A DNA stretch of 64,000 bases, taken from contig CAVPNW010000022.1 of the NCBI GenBank assembly GCA_963706875.1, forward strand, positions 1-64,000, given 5' to 3'. Origin of the DNA: Prado023 sp963706875. GTDB lineage: Bacteria; Actinomycetota; Actinomycetes; S36-B12; CAIYMF01. The notes under the pieces were generated by a model, which was given only the letters and a program-made list of their open reading frames with translations, was not told the DNA's origin and searched no databases. The position numbers were made by a program, and so were the translations under genes. Below, one piece after another: positions 47,295 through 56,582 of this stretch (its first letter is position 1; every line of letters begins with the position of its first letter).

Positions 47295-47978
47295 TCAGAG
47301 GGTCACGGGTGTAGCCCCATCCGCCGTCGACGACCAGGTCGCACCCCGTGATCCCGGAGGAACGCTGGTCAAGGAGGAACTGCGTTGCTGACGCCACCTC
47401 TCCGGCGCTCACCAGCCTGCCGAGGGGTCCCGCTGATGACGGACTCGACCTGCTGCTGGCTGAGGTTGGCGTGCGTCATTGGGGTGTCTATCACGCCCGG
47501 GTGGAGGGCGTTGATCCTGATGCCCTGGGGGCCCAGGTCGACGGCCGCCGCCCTAACGAAGCCGCTCACGGCCGCCTTCGACGCGATGTAGGCGGACTTG
47601 CGATCCGAGCCAGCGCGTGCCAGACGGATCCGAACACCACGAGGCTGCTCCCACGTGCCAGGCTGCCGGCGGCGAGGAGGGCCGCCAGGGTGTCCGAGAC
47701 ATAGGGACGTTTGCCGCGTACATGTCGGCCAGGGCGCGAGACCCGTCGGAGAGGGAGTTGGCGACGTTGGCACCCCCCGCCCACACCGCGCCGCCGACTG
47801 AGAGCGGAGCGAACCCCTGTGCCCAGTCAGCCATATCCGTGCTCAGCCAACGAGGGCCCGCACTTGAGCGAGTGGCTGACCGAGTAACCCGCACGACCGA
47901 GGCGCCGTCTCGCTCAAGGTGTCGAGCAACCACCCTGCCGAGTGCGCCCGAGGCGCCGAAGACGAGGGTCAGGCTCAC
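47295..47978 (-). CDS. short-chain dehydrogenase/reductase, frameshifted
   Basis: About 225 residues of the classical SDR fold: LVFGASGALGRVVARHLERDG (GxxxGxG cofactor site), WAGGANVANSL, SSLVVFGSVWHAL, the catalytic SAYIASKAAVSGFVRAAAVDLGPQGIRINALHPGVIDTPM (Tyr and Lys present) and C-terminal ASATQFLLDQRSSGITGCDLVVDGGWGYT. Frame changes near 47700, 47600 and 47410 are needed. NAD(P)-dependent reduction or oxidation of a hydroxyl on the cassette's intermediate is inferred. It heads the minus-strand operon SDR-cyclase-ThDP enzyme-aldolase. Confidence 0.78.
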
Positions 47979-48384
47979 CCCGGGTTGGTCAGCGCTCTTA
48001 GCTCATACATGGGCACCGCAGGAGGTGGCGAGGGTCGACTGCCCTTCGGCTTGGACGCCGGGGGGCGCCGAGTTCGATGAGGCGTCACGCGTGGCACGGA
48101 GGACCTCTCGCACGCTGTTGATCAACTTCCACCTCTCAGGCCGTGCCATGGTGTTGTGCAGGCACTAGTCTCGCGTGCCTCGGCCGGAGTCCCCGGACGA
48201 CACGGCGAGCCGCTCGCGCCGACCGCCCCCGAGGTGAAGCCCGCGAGGCTCTAGGCAGTGTGGCCCTGCCGTGGCGCGGACCGGGAATTGACCCCTCGCG
48301 GGGTACCCTTCGGGCTGCGGGTTGACCAGTCCGGACAGGCCGGGCGACCCGTCTCTCACGCCGCTCTGGGGGATCAGTAGCCCG
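47979..48384. promoter_or_regulatory. 406-base divergent intergenic region
   Basis: Separates the four-gene cassette (minus) from the glycosyltransferase operon (plus), so it must hold both promoters. It is slightly less GC-rich than the flanking genes, and short open frames inside have no recognisable product. I see no clear operator, RNA motif or terminator. Confidence 0.35.
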
Positions 48385-49395
48385 ATGACCGACGCCGCAC
48401 CCAGCGCAGATGAGGCGCATCGCACCCCTGCGGATCGCTCGGCGCGGCGTTCGGTCGATGTGATCATCCCGGCGTACAACGAGCAGGAGTGCATCCCGGA
48501 GCTCACCCGCCGGCTGGGGAGCTCTTCGACCGAGAGACCGCGTACGACTGGCGCGCCATCATCGTGGAGAACGGCTCCGGAGACAGGCCTGGGCGCGCGC
48601 GGCGGCTCATGCGGCCGACGACCGCATCACGGTGGTTCAGTTGTCCCGCAACTTCCGCATGGACGGCGGGTTGACCGCGGGCCTGGAACTTCGCGACGGC
48701 CGATGCCGCGGTATTCATGACCGCCGACCTGCAGGACCCCCCCGAGGCCATCTCGGAGTTCCTCCGGGCGTGGGAGGACGGCGCCGACAACGTGTACGGG
48801 CTGGTGACCGAGCGGCAAGGCACCGGCCGATCCGCGGTTCAACTCACAGGCCTTCTACTGGCTTGCCAACCGGATGACCAACGTCAAGTTGCCGCGCAAC
48901 GCCAGCGACTTCCGGCTCATGGACCGGCGGGTCTACGAGGCCGTGCGCGACCTGGACGAGAGCAACAGGTTCATGCGCGGGCTCGTGGCGTGGACCGGCT
49001 TCCACTCGGTTCCTGTCCCGGTCACGAGACCGCCGAGGTTCGCGGGGGACTCCAAGGCGTACAGCTTGCCGGTCCTCGGCTTCGCAGTGCGGGGGATCCT
49101 GGCGAACTCGTTCGTGCCGATCCGGCTGATCAGCGCGTTCGGTGTCGTCTTCGCCGTGCTGTCCTTGCTCGCGTTCCTGGTGTTCGCCGGCGTGTGGCTG
49201 ACCCGCGGTGTGCCGTTTGCCGGGTTCGGCAGCCTGGTCTCGCTCGGCCTGATCGTGGCGAGCGCCATCACGGTGATGCTCGGCGTGATCGCCGAGTACA
49301 TCGGATTGATCTACGAGGAGGTCAAGGGGCGTCCGAACTTCGTGGTGCGTGGGACGTTGGGGCTGGACGGGGATGTCGGGCACAGCCGTCGGTGA
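48385..49395 (+). CDS. GT2 polyprenyl-phosphate glycosyltransferase (GtrB/DPM1-like), frameshifted
   Basis: Transfers a sugar from a nucleotide donor to polyprenyl phosphate. About 335 residues: SVDVIIPAYNEQECIPELTRRLG, then across several frame breaks (near 48520, 48590, 48695, 48835) VVQLSRNFRMDGGLTAGLE, VFMTADLQDPPEAISEFLRAWEDG with the catalytic Asp motif, VYGLVTERQG, and NVKLPRNASDFRLMDRRVYEAVRDL. Two C-terminal helices (FGVVFAVLSLLAFLVFAGVWL and LGLIVASAITVMLGVIAEYIG) end the protein, as in GtrB-type enzymes. A GtrA-type protein lies 1 kb downstream, the usual partner. Confidence 0.85.
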
Positions 49396-50332
49396 CACGG
49401 CGCTTCGACCCGCAGCCGTGGCGTTGGCCTCCTCCTACCTCCGCGAGGGCGACCGTGTCTTGCTCCTCGGCGCCGGAGGGTGGTTCGGCACGACCGCCCT
49501 GCACCTGCTTGCTCCGTCGCTAGGCGCTGCTCGGTTGCGGCCGATCACGGGCCGGCCCCGCCAGGTTCGCGCCGCCGGGCGGCAGTGGGGCCTGGAGGCC
49601 TTCGACCTCGAGCAGGTCAGGGCCTTTCGGCCCACGGTCGTCCTCGACCTGGCCTTCCTGACCCGGGAGAAGGTCGAGGCGTTGGGCCTTGAGGCCTACG
49701 TCTTGGCTAACTCGAGGCTGACCTCGCAGTTCCTCATGGCAGCCTCGCTCCCCGGCGTTCGGGCGGCCGTCACGGCCTCCAGCGGGGCCGCCCTCGGCCT
49801 CGGCGGGCACAGCGGCTGGGACCTGGAACGCAACCCGTACGGGTTCCTCAAGCGCGCGGCGGAGACGATGGCGGTGGAGGCGGCGCACGAGAGTGGAATC
49901 GGGATGACCGTGGCCCGGGCCTGGTCGCTCTCGGGGGGTTTCGTCACCCGACCGCGCGATTACGCCTTCAGCGACCTCATCCTCCAGGCGCCAGGGGGCG
50001 AGGTCGGGGTCCGATCTCCGCAGGAGGTGTGGCGTCGCTATAGCCTGGTGGAGGACTTCCTCGCCGTGGCTCTGGCGGACGCCCTTGGTGGTCTCGTGCG
50101 CGTCCTCGACTCAGGTGGACCACTCACCGAGATCGGCGGCCTCGCCTAGGCGATCGCCGAACGGAGCGGCGCCTCGGTCCGCAAACGTCCGAGCGAAGGG
50201 CGCGGTCCCGTCAACCAATACCACTCCGACGATCGGGCGTGGAGGGAGGCCTGCAGACGGCACGCCTTCGACCCGGCGGACCTCGACGAGCAGATCGAGC
50301 GAGTCTCCATGGCACTAGCCGGTGGTGCTTGA
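49373..50332 (+). CDS. NAD-dependent epimerase/dehydratase-like protein interrupted by in-frame TAG
   Basis: Extended SDR: VLLLGAGGWFGTTALHLLAPSLG at the cofactor site, VVLDLAFLTREKVEALG, TASSGAALG, NPYGFLKRAAETMAVEAA (YxxxK) and SLSGGFVTRPRDYAFSDLI. The frame meets TAG at 50147-50149 after TEIGGLA, but the same frame then stays open for 60 more codons of plausible protein (AIAERSGASVRKRPSEGRG..., AWREACRRHAFDPADLDEQIERV) to TGA 50330-50332, which overlaps the next start. The TAG is therefore probably a substitution (from GAG or CAG) or a true nonsense mutation. The start could be GTG 49349. It is inferred to reduce or epimerise a nucleotide sugar. Confidence 0.75.
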
Positions 50333-50766
50333 GCACCGGGCCGGTAGCCCCAGTCACCGGCGGGCTGATGGTCCGGTTCCTCATCATCGGCGGGTGGAAC
50401 ACGGTGTTCGGCCTGGCGACCTTCACCTTCATCTGGTGGTGGCTCGGTGAAGAGGTCGGTTACGTCGCGACCCTGCTGATGGCCCAGGTGATCGCCGTGG
50501 TCCAGTCCCACGCCACCCAGCGCCGCTTCGTCTGGCGGTCGCGCGGCCCCTATCTCGCCGAGCTCTCGCGGTTCTCGGTCGTCTACTCGCTGGGGCTCCT
50601 GCTGAATCTCGTTCTGTTGGCCGTGGCAGTCGACGTGTTCCACCTGCCGGTGCTGGCGAGCCAGGTGGTCATCACAGCCCTGGTGATCGTCGCCCAGTTC
50701 GCAGCGCAGCGCCTCTGGGCTTTCCGCAGTGGGTTGGCACTCCCAGCTGGCGCCGGCGAACGGTGA
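50329..50766 (+). CDS. GtrA-family membrane protein
   Basis: About 145 residues with four helices: VRFLIIGGWNTVFGLATFTFIWWWL, VATLLMAQVIAVVQSHATQRRFVWR, FSVVYSLGLLLNLVLLAVAVDVF and VVITALVIVAQFAAQRLWAFRSG. The GGWNTVFG and QRRFVW/QRLWAFR motifs are typical of GtrA. A TTG at 50329 overlaps the previous stop and would couple translation; ATG 50368 is the alternative. Probably helps export or flip the product of the GT2 enzyme at 48385. Confidence 0.83.
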   Translation: MSTGPVAPVTGGLMVRFLIIGGWNTVFGLATFTFIWWWLGEEVGYVATLLMAQVIAVVQSHATQRRFVWRSRGPYLAELSRFSVVYSLGLLLNLVLLAVAVDVFHLPVLASQVVITALVIVAQFAAQRLWAFRSGLALPAGAGER

Positions 50767-50778
50767 GCGGCGGTGCGG

Positions 50779-52128
50779 TCAGTGGGCTGTCGCCCGCGGG
50801 GTCACCTGCGGCTGAGGGGGCTCCAGATTGGGCACGGGAGTAGCGAGTGAGCGAGGACGTGGGCGGATGAGCACCGCGACCGCCACGCAGCAGATCAGTG
50901 CCAGCTCCAGCAGGGGATTCAGGTAGGTCGACAGGGTCGCCCCATCCGTCCCGATCGGGATGCCCTTGGGGGCCATGAGCAGCCCGAGCAGGATCGCGTA
51001 CGCCAGCCCCGCGAGGTCGCTGTCCCGTCCGCGCTGGAAGATCAACAGGATGGGTGCGAAGAAGAGCGTCAGGGTGTACCCCCCCACAAGCGGGGGCAAC
51101 AGGGTCACAGAGCAGGCGAGCAGGATCGTCGCCTCAAGGGTGGTGACGCGTCGACCCAGCAGCACGAGCGCGACTAGAGCGAGGCCGATCATGGTGGCGA
51201 CGACCGAGTAGTGATCTCCCGCCGCCTTGGCGAGGGCCGACAGGGCGCCCAGGTCGCCTTGTTCCACAGCGGAGAACAGGCCGGCCAGCGATTGGCTCGA
51301 GGACACGAGGCGATCCTCGCCGGCACCGCCACGGGCTTCACCGGTCGCGGCGATGAGCCACGCTGTGTTCTGGATGAATCCGCCCCTCCACGCCGCCAGC
51401 GGGATGGTGACTGTGACGACGAAGACGCCGACCGCCACGGCAGCAGCCGACCACTTGCGCTGCCTGACAAGGAGGAGGACGAACACCAGCGGGTAGCCCT
51501 TGGCGGCCGCCGCGAGTCCAATCAGGACCGCGGACAACCAGTAGCGGCGTCGCTCAACGAGCAGGACAGCGACGATCACCAACGCCGAGATGAACCCTTG
51601 CAGGTTGCCCCGGTCGAGTGTGCTGAGCATCGGGTAGGTCAGGACTACCCCTGCGACGGCGAGCAGCACCCGGTCGGCCACGGGACGATTGCGCAAGGCG
51701 TAGAGGGCCGGGGCGAAAAGGACCACGAGGGACGCGAGCAGGAAGACAAACAGGGACACGTGGTACGGAAGCCAGGTGAAGGGGCTCACAAGGATGTGAG
51801 CAAACGGGAGGTAGCTGCTGACTGATGCGTCAGTCCCCGGTGAATAGGGGGATGGCCGGTTCGACTGTTGCCAAGGAAGTAGGTAGTCGCCGAAGAAGTG
51901 CACTCCCACGGACTGGTCCTGCCACAGGTCCTCGCGGACGAAGGGCGCGTCCTGCGGGTCGAAGGACACCGCAGTGGGGAAGTCGAAGCCTTTGAGGTAG
52001 AACGCGCCGACGTAAGCGGCGGCGAAGAAGACAGCAAAGCCAGTCACGGCCGTCGCCGCATATGCCGTTCCGGCGTCGACACTCCGCAGGCGCCTATGCA
52101 CCCGGTCTCGTGTCACGTCCCACGGCAT
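50779..52128 (-). CDS. GT87-family (DUF2029) polytopic mannosyltransferase-like protein
   Basis: 449 residues with about eleven helices. YAATAVTGFAVFFAAAYVGAFYL opens the protein; a large extracytoplasmic loop between the first helices carries FDPQDAPFVREDLWQ and SPYSPGTDASVSSYLPFAHI. The segment LIGLAAAAKGYPLVFVLLLVRQRKWSAA is the signature I associate with GT87 (alpha-mannosyltransferases using polyprenyl-phosphate mannose, as in PIM/LAM synthesis). Substrate is inferred only. It is the last gene of the rfbH-rfbF-rfbG transcript direction, 74 bases after rfbG. Confidence 0.8.
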   Translation of the reverse strand: MPWDVTRDRVHRRLRSVDAGTAYAATAVTGFAVFFAAAYVGAFYLKGFDFPTAVSFDPQDAPFVREDLWQDQSVGVHFFGDYLLPWQQSNRPSPYSPGTDASVSSYLPFAHILVSPFTWLPYHVSLFVFLLASLVVLFAPALYALRNRPVADRVLLAVAGVVLTYPMLSTLDRGNLQGFISALVIVAVLLVERRRYWLSAVLIGLAAAAKGYPLVFVLLLVRQRKWSAAAVAVGVFVVTVTIPLAAWRGGFIQNTAWLIAATGEARGGAGEDRLVSSSQSLAGLFSAVEQGDLGALSALAKAAGDHYSVVATMIGLALVALVLLGRRVTTLEATILLACSVTLLPPLVGGYTLTLFFAPILLIFQRGRDSDLAGLAYAILLGLLMAPKGIPIGTDGATLSTYLNPLLELALICCVAVAVLIRPRPRSLATPVPNLEPPQPQVTPRATAH

Positions 52129-52202
52129 CCGGTCTCACCCTTCAGCGAGGGACAACGTCAACACCCGGCTCAGCCTGTCGCTCTCGGGCCGGTATATCGC
52201 TA

Positions 52203-53180
52203 TCAGGCGAGCAGGTGGCGGTACCACTCAGCCGTTCGGCGAAGGCCCTCGTCCAGCATGACCGACGTGGTCCACCCGAGTGGGTCCCGCGCCTTGGAGG
52301 AGTCGAGGTACTGGTCGTGGATCTCGCCCTGGGCCTGGCCGAGGACCACCGGCTCGACCTGCACCCCAACGGTGGCGAGGCAGATGGCGTCGTAGATCGC
52401 GCGCACCGTGAGCGGTGACTCGTCGGAGAAGTTGAACGCCTCGCCGGCCATCGCCGGATCCGCCAGTGCTTCGGCGAGCCGGAGGTAGGCGGTGACGACG
52501 TCGTCGACGTGCAGGTAGTCGCGCAGGAAGGTGCCATCGCTGCGGAGGACGGGCTGCTGGCCCTGCAGCAGCGAGCGGATCGTGCCGGGGACGATGCGCG
52601 ACCAGTTCAGGTCGCCGCCCCCATAGATGTTGCCGCAACGGGCGATCGCGACCGGGACCCCGTAGGTCGTCGCGAAGGACTGGGAGATCAGGTCGGTGCA
52701 GGACTTCGAGACGTCGTAGGGCCCCTCACCGCGCAGCGGCATGTCCTCGGTGTAGGGCAGGACCGGGCTCGTGCCGTAGGCCTTGTCGCTTGAGGCCACG
52801 ACGACGGCCCGGACGATGCCGGGGTGCCGCCGGGCGACCTCAAGCACGTGCCACGTGCCCTGGACGTTGGCGGCCAGGGTCGGCACCGGCGCATGGCGAG
52901 CCGAACCCACGATGGTCTGCGCGCCCAGGTGGAAGATCGTGTCGCACTCGTCGGCGACCACGGCGCGCTCGACGGCGTCGTAGTCCTCGAGCGCGCCGTT
53001 GACGACGCTGAGCCGGTCGATCGTGCCGCTGCGCAGGAGCTCCGACTGGGGGTCCATGTCGCGCACGAGCGCGACCACGTGGGCGCCGTCGTCGACCAGT
53101 TGACGGGTGAGCCACGAGCCGACGATGCCGGTGGCCCCGGTGACCATCACCCGTCGGCCAGCCCAGGGCTGCACGCTCAT
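52203..53180 (-). CDS. rfbG: CDP-glucose 4,6-dehydratase-like NAD-dependent enzyme
   Basis: 325 residues of extended SDR: RRVMVTGATGIVGSWLTRQLVDDGA (NAD site), IFHLGAQTIVGSARHAPVPTLAANVQGTWHVLE, VVASSDKAYGTSP, YDVSKSCTDLISQSFATTYGVPVAIARCGNIYGGGDLNWSRIVPGTIRSLL. The QTIVG and GGGDLNWSRIVPGTIRS pattern is that of CDP-glucose 4,6-dehydratases, giving CDP-4-keto-6-deoxyglucose. ATG 53180 overlaps the rfbF stop (ATGA). Together with rfbF and rfbH it completes the early CDP-3,6-dideoxyhexose pathway. Confidence 0.9.
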   Translation of the reverse strand: MSVQPWAGRRVMVTGATGIVGSWLTRQLVDDGAHVVALVRDMDPQSELLRSGTIDRLSVVNGALEDYDAVERAVVADECDTIFHLGAQTIVGSARHAPVPTLAANVQGTWHVLEVARRHPGIVRAVVVASSDKAYGTSPVLPYTEDMPLRGEGPYDVSKSCTDLISQSFATTYGVPVAIARCGNIYGGGDLNWSRIVPGTIRSLLQGQQPVLRSDGTFLRDYLHVDDVVTAYLRLAEALADPAMAGEAFNFSDESPLTVRAIYDAICLATVGVQVEPVVLGQAQGEIHDQYLDSSKARDPLGWTTSVMLDEGLRRTAEWYRHLLA

Positions 53181-53951
53181 GACCACACCCTCCAGGGGGC
53201 GACGCCGTCATCCCAGAGCTGGTTGAGCATCTGGGACTCGCGGTAGGTGTCCATCGGCTGCCAGAAGCCGGAGTGCCGGTAGGCGACCAGCTGTCGGTCA
53301 GCGGCGAGCCGCGCGAGGGGCTCCTCCTCGAGGACGCAGTCGTCGTCGAGGTAGCCCATGACCTCGGGCTCGAAGACGAAGAAGCCCGCGTTGACCCAGC
53401 CCTCGACCTGGGGCTTCTCCCGGAAGCTGCTCGACGACGCCGTCGCCCGAGACGTCCATGACTCCGAAACGGCTGAGCGGCTGGACGGTGGTCACCGTGG
53501 CGAGCTTGCCGGCGGCGCGGTGGGAGGCCAGGAGGGCGGTGATGTCGACGTCGGCGAGCCCGTCGCCGTACGTGCAGAGGAAGGGCTCGCCGTCGAGGTA
53601 CCTCTCCACCCGCTTCACCCGGCCGCCCGTGTTCGTCGAGTCGCCGGTGAAGGCGATGGTGACCCTCCAGGTGGACTCCTCGTGGGCGCCGTGGAACTCG
53701 ATGCCCTGACCCTTGCCGAGGGTGACGGTGACGTCGTTGTTGCGCGCCTCGTAGTTGAGGAAGTAGTCCTTGATCACGTCGGACTTGTACCCCGTGCACA
53801 CGATGAACTCGTTGAGCCCGTGGTGGGCGAAGTTCTTCATGATGTGCCAGAGGACTGGCCGTCCCCCGATCTCGACCATCGGCTTCGGCCGGAACTCGGT
53901 CTCCTCGCGCATCCGGGTCCCCAGACCGCCCGCCAGCAGCACGACCTTCAT
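53177..53951 (-). CDS. rfbF: glucose-1-phosphate cytidylyltransferase, one frameshift
   Basis: Makes CDP-glucose from CTP and glucose 1-phosphate. Starts MKVVLLAGGLGTRMREETEFRPKPMVEIGG, the nucleotide-binding signature with Lys, then VLWHIMKNFAHHGLNEFIVCTGYKSDVIKDYF, FLCTYGDGLADVDI with the metal Asp, and VTTVQPLSRFGVMDV. A single shift near 53425 leads to EGWVNAGFFVFEPEV and YRHSGFWQPMDTYRESQMLNQLW, the typical C-terminus. About 257 residues when corrected, normal for RfbF. It lies 11 bases after rfbH and overlaps rfbG. Confidence 0.93.
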
Positions 53952-53962
53952 CTGTCTCCCCC

Positions 53963-55306
53963 TCAGCTGTCCCGAACGCTCGGGTCGCGGACGAACGCGC
54001 GCACCGAGTCGATCACGTACGCCAGCATCTCGTCGGTCAAACCGGGCCAGACGCCCAGCCAGAAGGTGCCTGTGGTCACCAGGTCGGCGTTGGTGAGGTC
54101 GCCGACGACGCGGTGCTCGATGGACCGGTAGGCGGGCTGGCGAAGCAGGTTGCCGCCGAACAGTTGCCGGGTGCCGATCCGCCGGCGGTCCAGGAACTGG
54201 ACCAGGGAGTGCCGGTCGAAGTCGGCCTCTGGCCGGACGGTCAGCGCGAAGCCGAACCAGCTCGGCTCGGAGTTCGGGGTGGCGCGCGGCATCACGAACA
54301 CGTCCTCGAGGTCCCCGAGGCCGTCGAGCAGGGTCTGCCAGTTCCGATTGCGGCGCGCGACGAATCCGTCGAGCTTGTCCAGCTGGGTCAGGCCGACCGA
54401 GGCCTGCATGTCGGTGGCCTTGAGGTTGTAGCCGATGTGGGAGTACGTGTACTTGTGGTCGTACCCGAAGGGCAGCGCGCCCAGCTGGTGGCCGAACCGC
54501 TTCTGGCAGGTGTCGTCCTTGCCCGGCGCGCACCAGCAGTCGCGGCCCCAGTCGCGGAAGCTCTCGGCGATCTTCTTCAGGCTCGGCCGCTTGAGCAGGA
54601 CCGCCCCGCCCTCGCCGGTGGTGATGTGGTGGGCCGGGTAGAAACTGAGGGTCGCCAGGTCGCCGAAGGTGCCGGTGTTGACACCGCCGTAGCGGGCGCC
54701 GAGCGCGTCGCAGTTGTCCTCCAGCAGCCACAGGCCGTGCCGGTCGCACAGCTCGCGGACGGCGGCGACATCAAATGGATTGCCCAGCGTGTGGGCCATG
54801 AAGACCGCTCGAGTCCGCGGCGAGACCGCGTCCTCCAGCCGGTCGACGAGGGCGTCGTACGTGCCGAGCTCGATATCGACGAAGACGGGCACCAGGCCGT
54901 TCTGGATGATCGGGTTGACGGTCGTGGGGAACCCGGCCGCGACGGTGATCACCTCGTCGCCGGGGCGCAGCGCCCGCTTGAGCAGCTTGGGGCTGGTCAG
55001 GGTGGTCAGGGCCAGCAGGTTGGCGCTGGAGCCCGAGTTGACCATGAGCGCGTGCCGGACGCCGACTCGACGGGCGAGTCGGCGCTCGAAGGCCTCGGCG
55101 AAGCGGCCGGTGGTCAGCCACATGTCGAGGGAGGAGTCGACCAGGCTGACCAGGTCGTCGGCGTCGAGCACCTTGCCGGACACCGGCACCGGGGAGACGC
55201 CCGGTTCGAAGGCGGTCTCCGGGAAGGCCAGCTTCTGGTACTGCGCGGAGAGCGACAGGATCTCGGCTCGGAGCGCCCGGGCCTCCGCGCTGTCCTGGTC
55301 GGTCAC
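53963..55306 (-). CDS. rfbH: CDP-4-keto-6-deoxyglucose-3-dehydrase (E1, RfbH)
   Basis: PMP- and [2Fe-2S]-dependent dehydrase that removes the C3 hydroxyl, opening the route to 3,6-dideoxyhexoses. 447 residues of aminotransferase fold: MVNSGSSANLLALTTL, GDEVITVAAGFPTTVNPIIQNG, LLEDNCDALGARYGG. The usual Schiff-base lysine is replaced by His in LSFYPAHHITTGEGG, the hallmark of this enzyme. The iron-sulfur cysteines are in WGRDCWCAPGKDDTCQKRFG. GTG 55306 has AGGAG upstream, and the upstream in-frame extension would overlap the rmlA promoter. It is first in the minus-strand CDP-sugar operon. Confidence 0.94.
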   Translation of the reverse strand: MTDQDSAEARALRAEILSLSAQYQKLAFPETAFEPGVSPVPVSGKVLDADDLVSLVDSSLDMWLTTGRFAEAFERRLARRVGVRHALMVNSGSSANLLALTTLTSPKLLKRALRPGDEVITVAAGFPTTVNPIIQNGLVPVFVDIELGTYDALVDRLEDAVSPRTRAVFMAHTLGNPFDVAAVRELCDRHGLWLLEDNCDALGARYGGVNTGTFGDLATLSFYPAHHITTGEGGAVLLKRPSLKKIAESFRDWGRDCWCAPGKDDTCQKRFGHQLGALPFGYDHKYTYSHIGYNLKATDMQASVGLTQLDKLDGFVARRNRNWQTLLDGLGDLEDVFVMPRATPNSEPSWFGFALTVRPEADFDRHSLVQFLDRRRIGTRQLFGGNLLRQPAYRSIEHRVVGDLTNADLVTTGTFWLGVWPGLTDEMLAYVIDSVRAFVRDPSVRDS

Positions 55307-55476
55307 TCTCGGCTCCTGCCGGGTCGTTGCGAAGTCGGCCGCCCAGATCGAGTCGACGGTCTGGCCCTTGAGGGGGCCCGCATTGGCTGCCAACCTATCC
55401 GGGGCGGGGCGTGGCCAGACGCTACGCGGCGGCACAGGGAGATGGGATGCCCGCGCTAGACCGATACCCTTCACGG

Positions 55477-56544
55477 GTGAAGGCACTCGTGCTTGTCCGG
55501 GCGGGGCCGGGACGCGTTTGCGCCCGATCACCCACACCTCGGCCAAGCAATTGGTCCCCGTGGCGAACAAGCCGGTGCTCTTCTACGGCCTGGAGTCGAT
55601 CCGGGATGCGGGAATCACCGACGTCGGCGTCATCGTCGGCGACACCGCTGCCGAGATCGAGGCGGCACTGGGCGACGGGTCCGATCTGGGGATCAGCGTC
55701 ACCTACATCCAGCAGGACGCCCCGCTCGGCCTCGCGCACTGCGTCCTGATCGCCCGCGACTTCCTCGGTGACGACGACTTCATCATGTATCTCGGTGACA
55801 ACTTCCTGATCGGCGGCATCACCGAATTCGTCCGCGAGTTCGAGGGCGGCGGGGCCGAGGCGCAGATCCTGCTCACCCACGTGCCGAACCCGTCATCCTT
55901 CGGGATCGCCGTGCTCGACGATGCCGGCCAGGTCGTCCGCCTGGTGGAGAAGCCGAAGGACCCGCCCAGCGACCTGGCCCTCGTCGGCGTCTACATGTTC
56001 ACCCCCGCGATCCACGAGGCGGTCGCATCGATCAAACCGTCCGCCCGCGGCGAGCTGGAGATCACCGAGGCCATCCAATGGCTGATCGACCAGGACCGTC
56101 CGGTGCGCAGTCACCTGGTGACCGGCTACTGGAAGGACACCGGCCGGCTCGAGGACATGCTCGAGTGCAACCGCAAGGTGCTCGAGGGCATGGAGCCGGA
56201 TATCCGCGGAACGGTGGATGACGACGAGCCGGATCATCGGCCGGGTCGTCATCGAGGAAGGCGCGGTCATCGAGCGCTCCACGGTCCGCGGGCCGGCGAT
56301 CATCGGCCGCGACACCCGGATCATCGACACCTACGTCGGCCCGTTCACCTCGATCTACCACTCGTGCGTGCTCGAGGACACGGAGGTCGAGTACTCGATC
56401 ATCCTGGAGAGCAGCACGATCCGCGGGGTCGGCCGCATCGAGGACTCGCTCATCGGCAAGGAGGTCGAGGTCACCCCCTCGACCGCCCAGCCGCGGGCCC
56501 ACCGGCTCATGCTCGGCGACCACTCCAAGGTGTCGCTCGCCTGA
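55477..56544 (+). CDS. rmlA: glucose-1-phosphate thymidylyltransferase, long form, frameshifted
   Basis: Forms dTDP-glucose. GTG 55477 begins VKALVL; two stray bases near 55490-55500 hide the expected SGGAGTRLRP, after which ITHTSAKQLVPVANKPVLFYGLESIRDAGI follows in clear register. Further motifs: VTYIQQDAPLGLAHCVLIARDFLGDDDFIMYLGDNF, ELEITEAIQWLIDQ and TGYWKDTGRLEDMLECNRKVLE. A shift near 56215 leads into a C-terminal left-handed beta-helix (RIIGRVVIEEGAVIERSTVRGPAIIGRDTRIIDTYVGPF). The total of about 355 residues is the long type known from actinobacterial StrD/RmlA, not the short enterobacterial form. Confidence 0.88.
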
Positions 56545-56582
56545 CGGCGGCTCGACCCCCAGGACAGAACAGCCCACACCAC

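Noticed and set aside
47979..48384. Small genes in the divergent intergenic region
   Set aside because: Short frames on both strands have no start with a ribosome binding site and no recognisable product.
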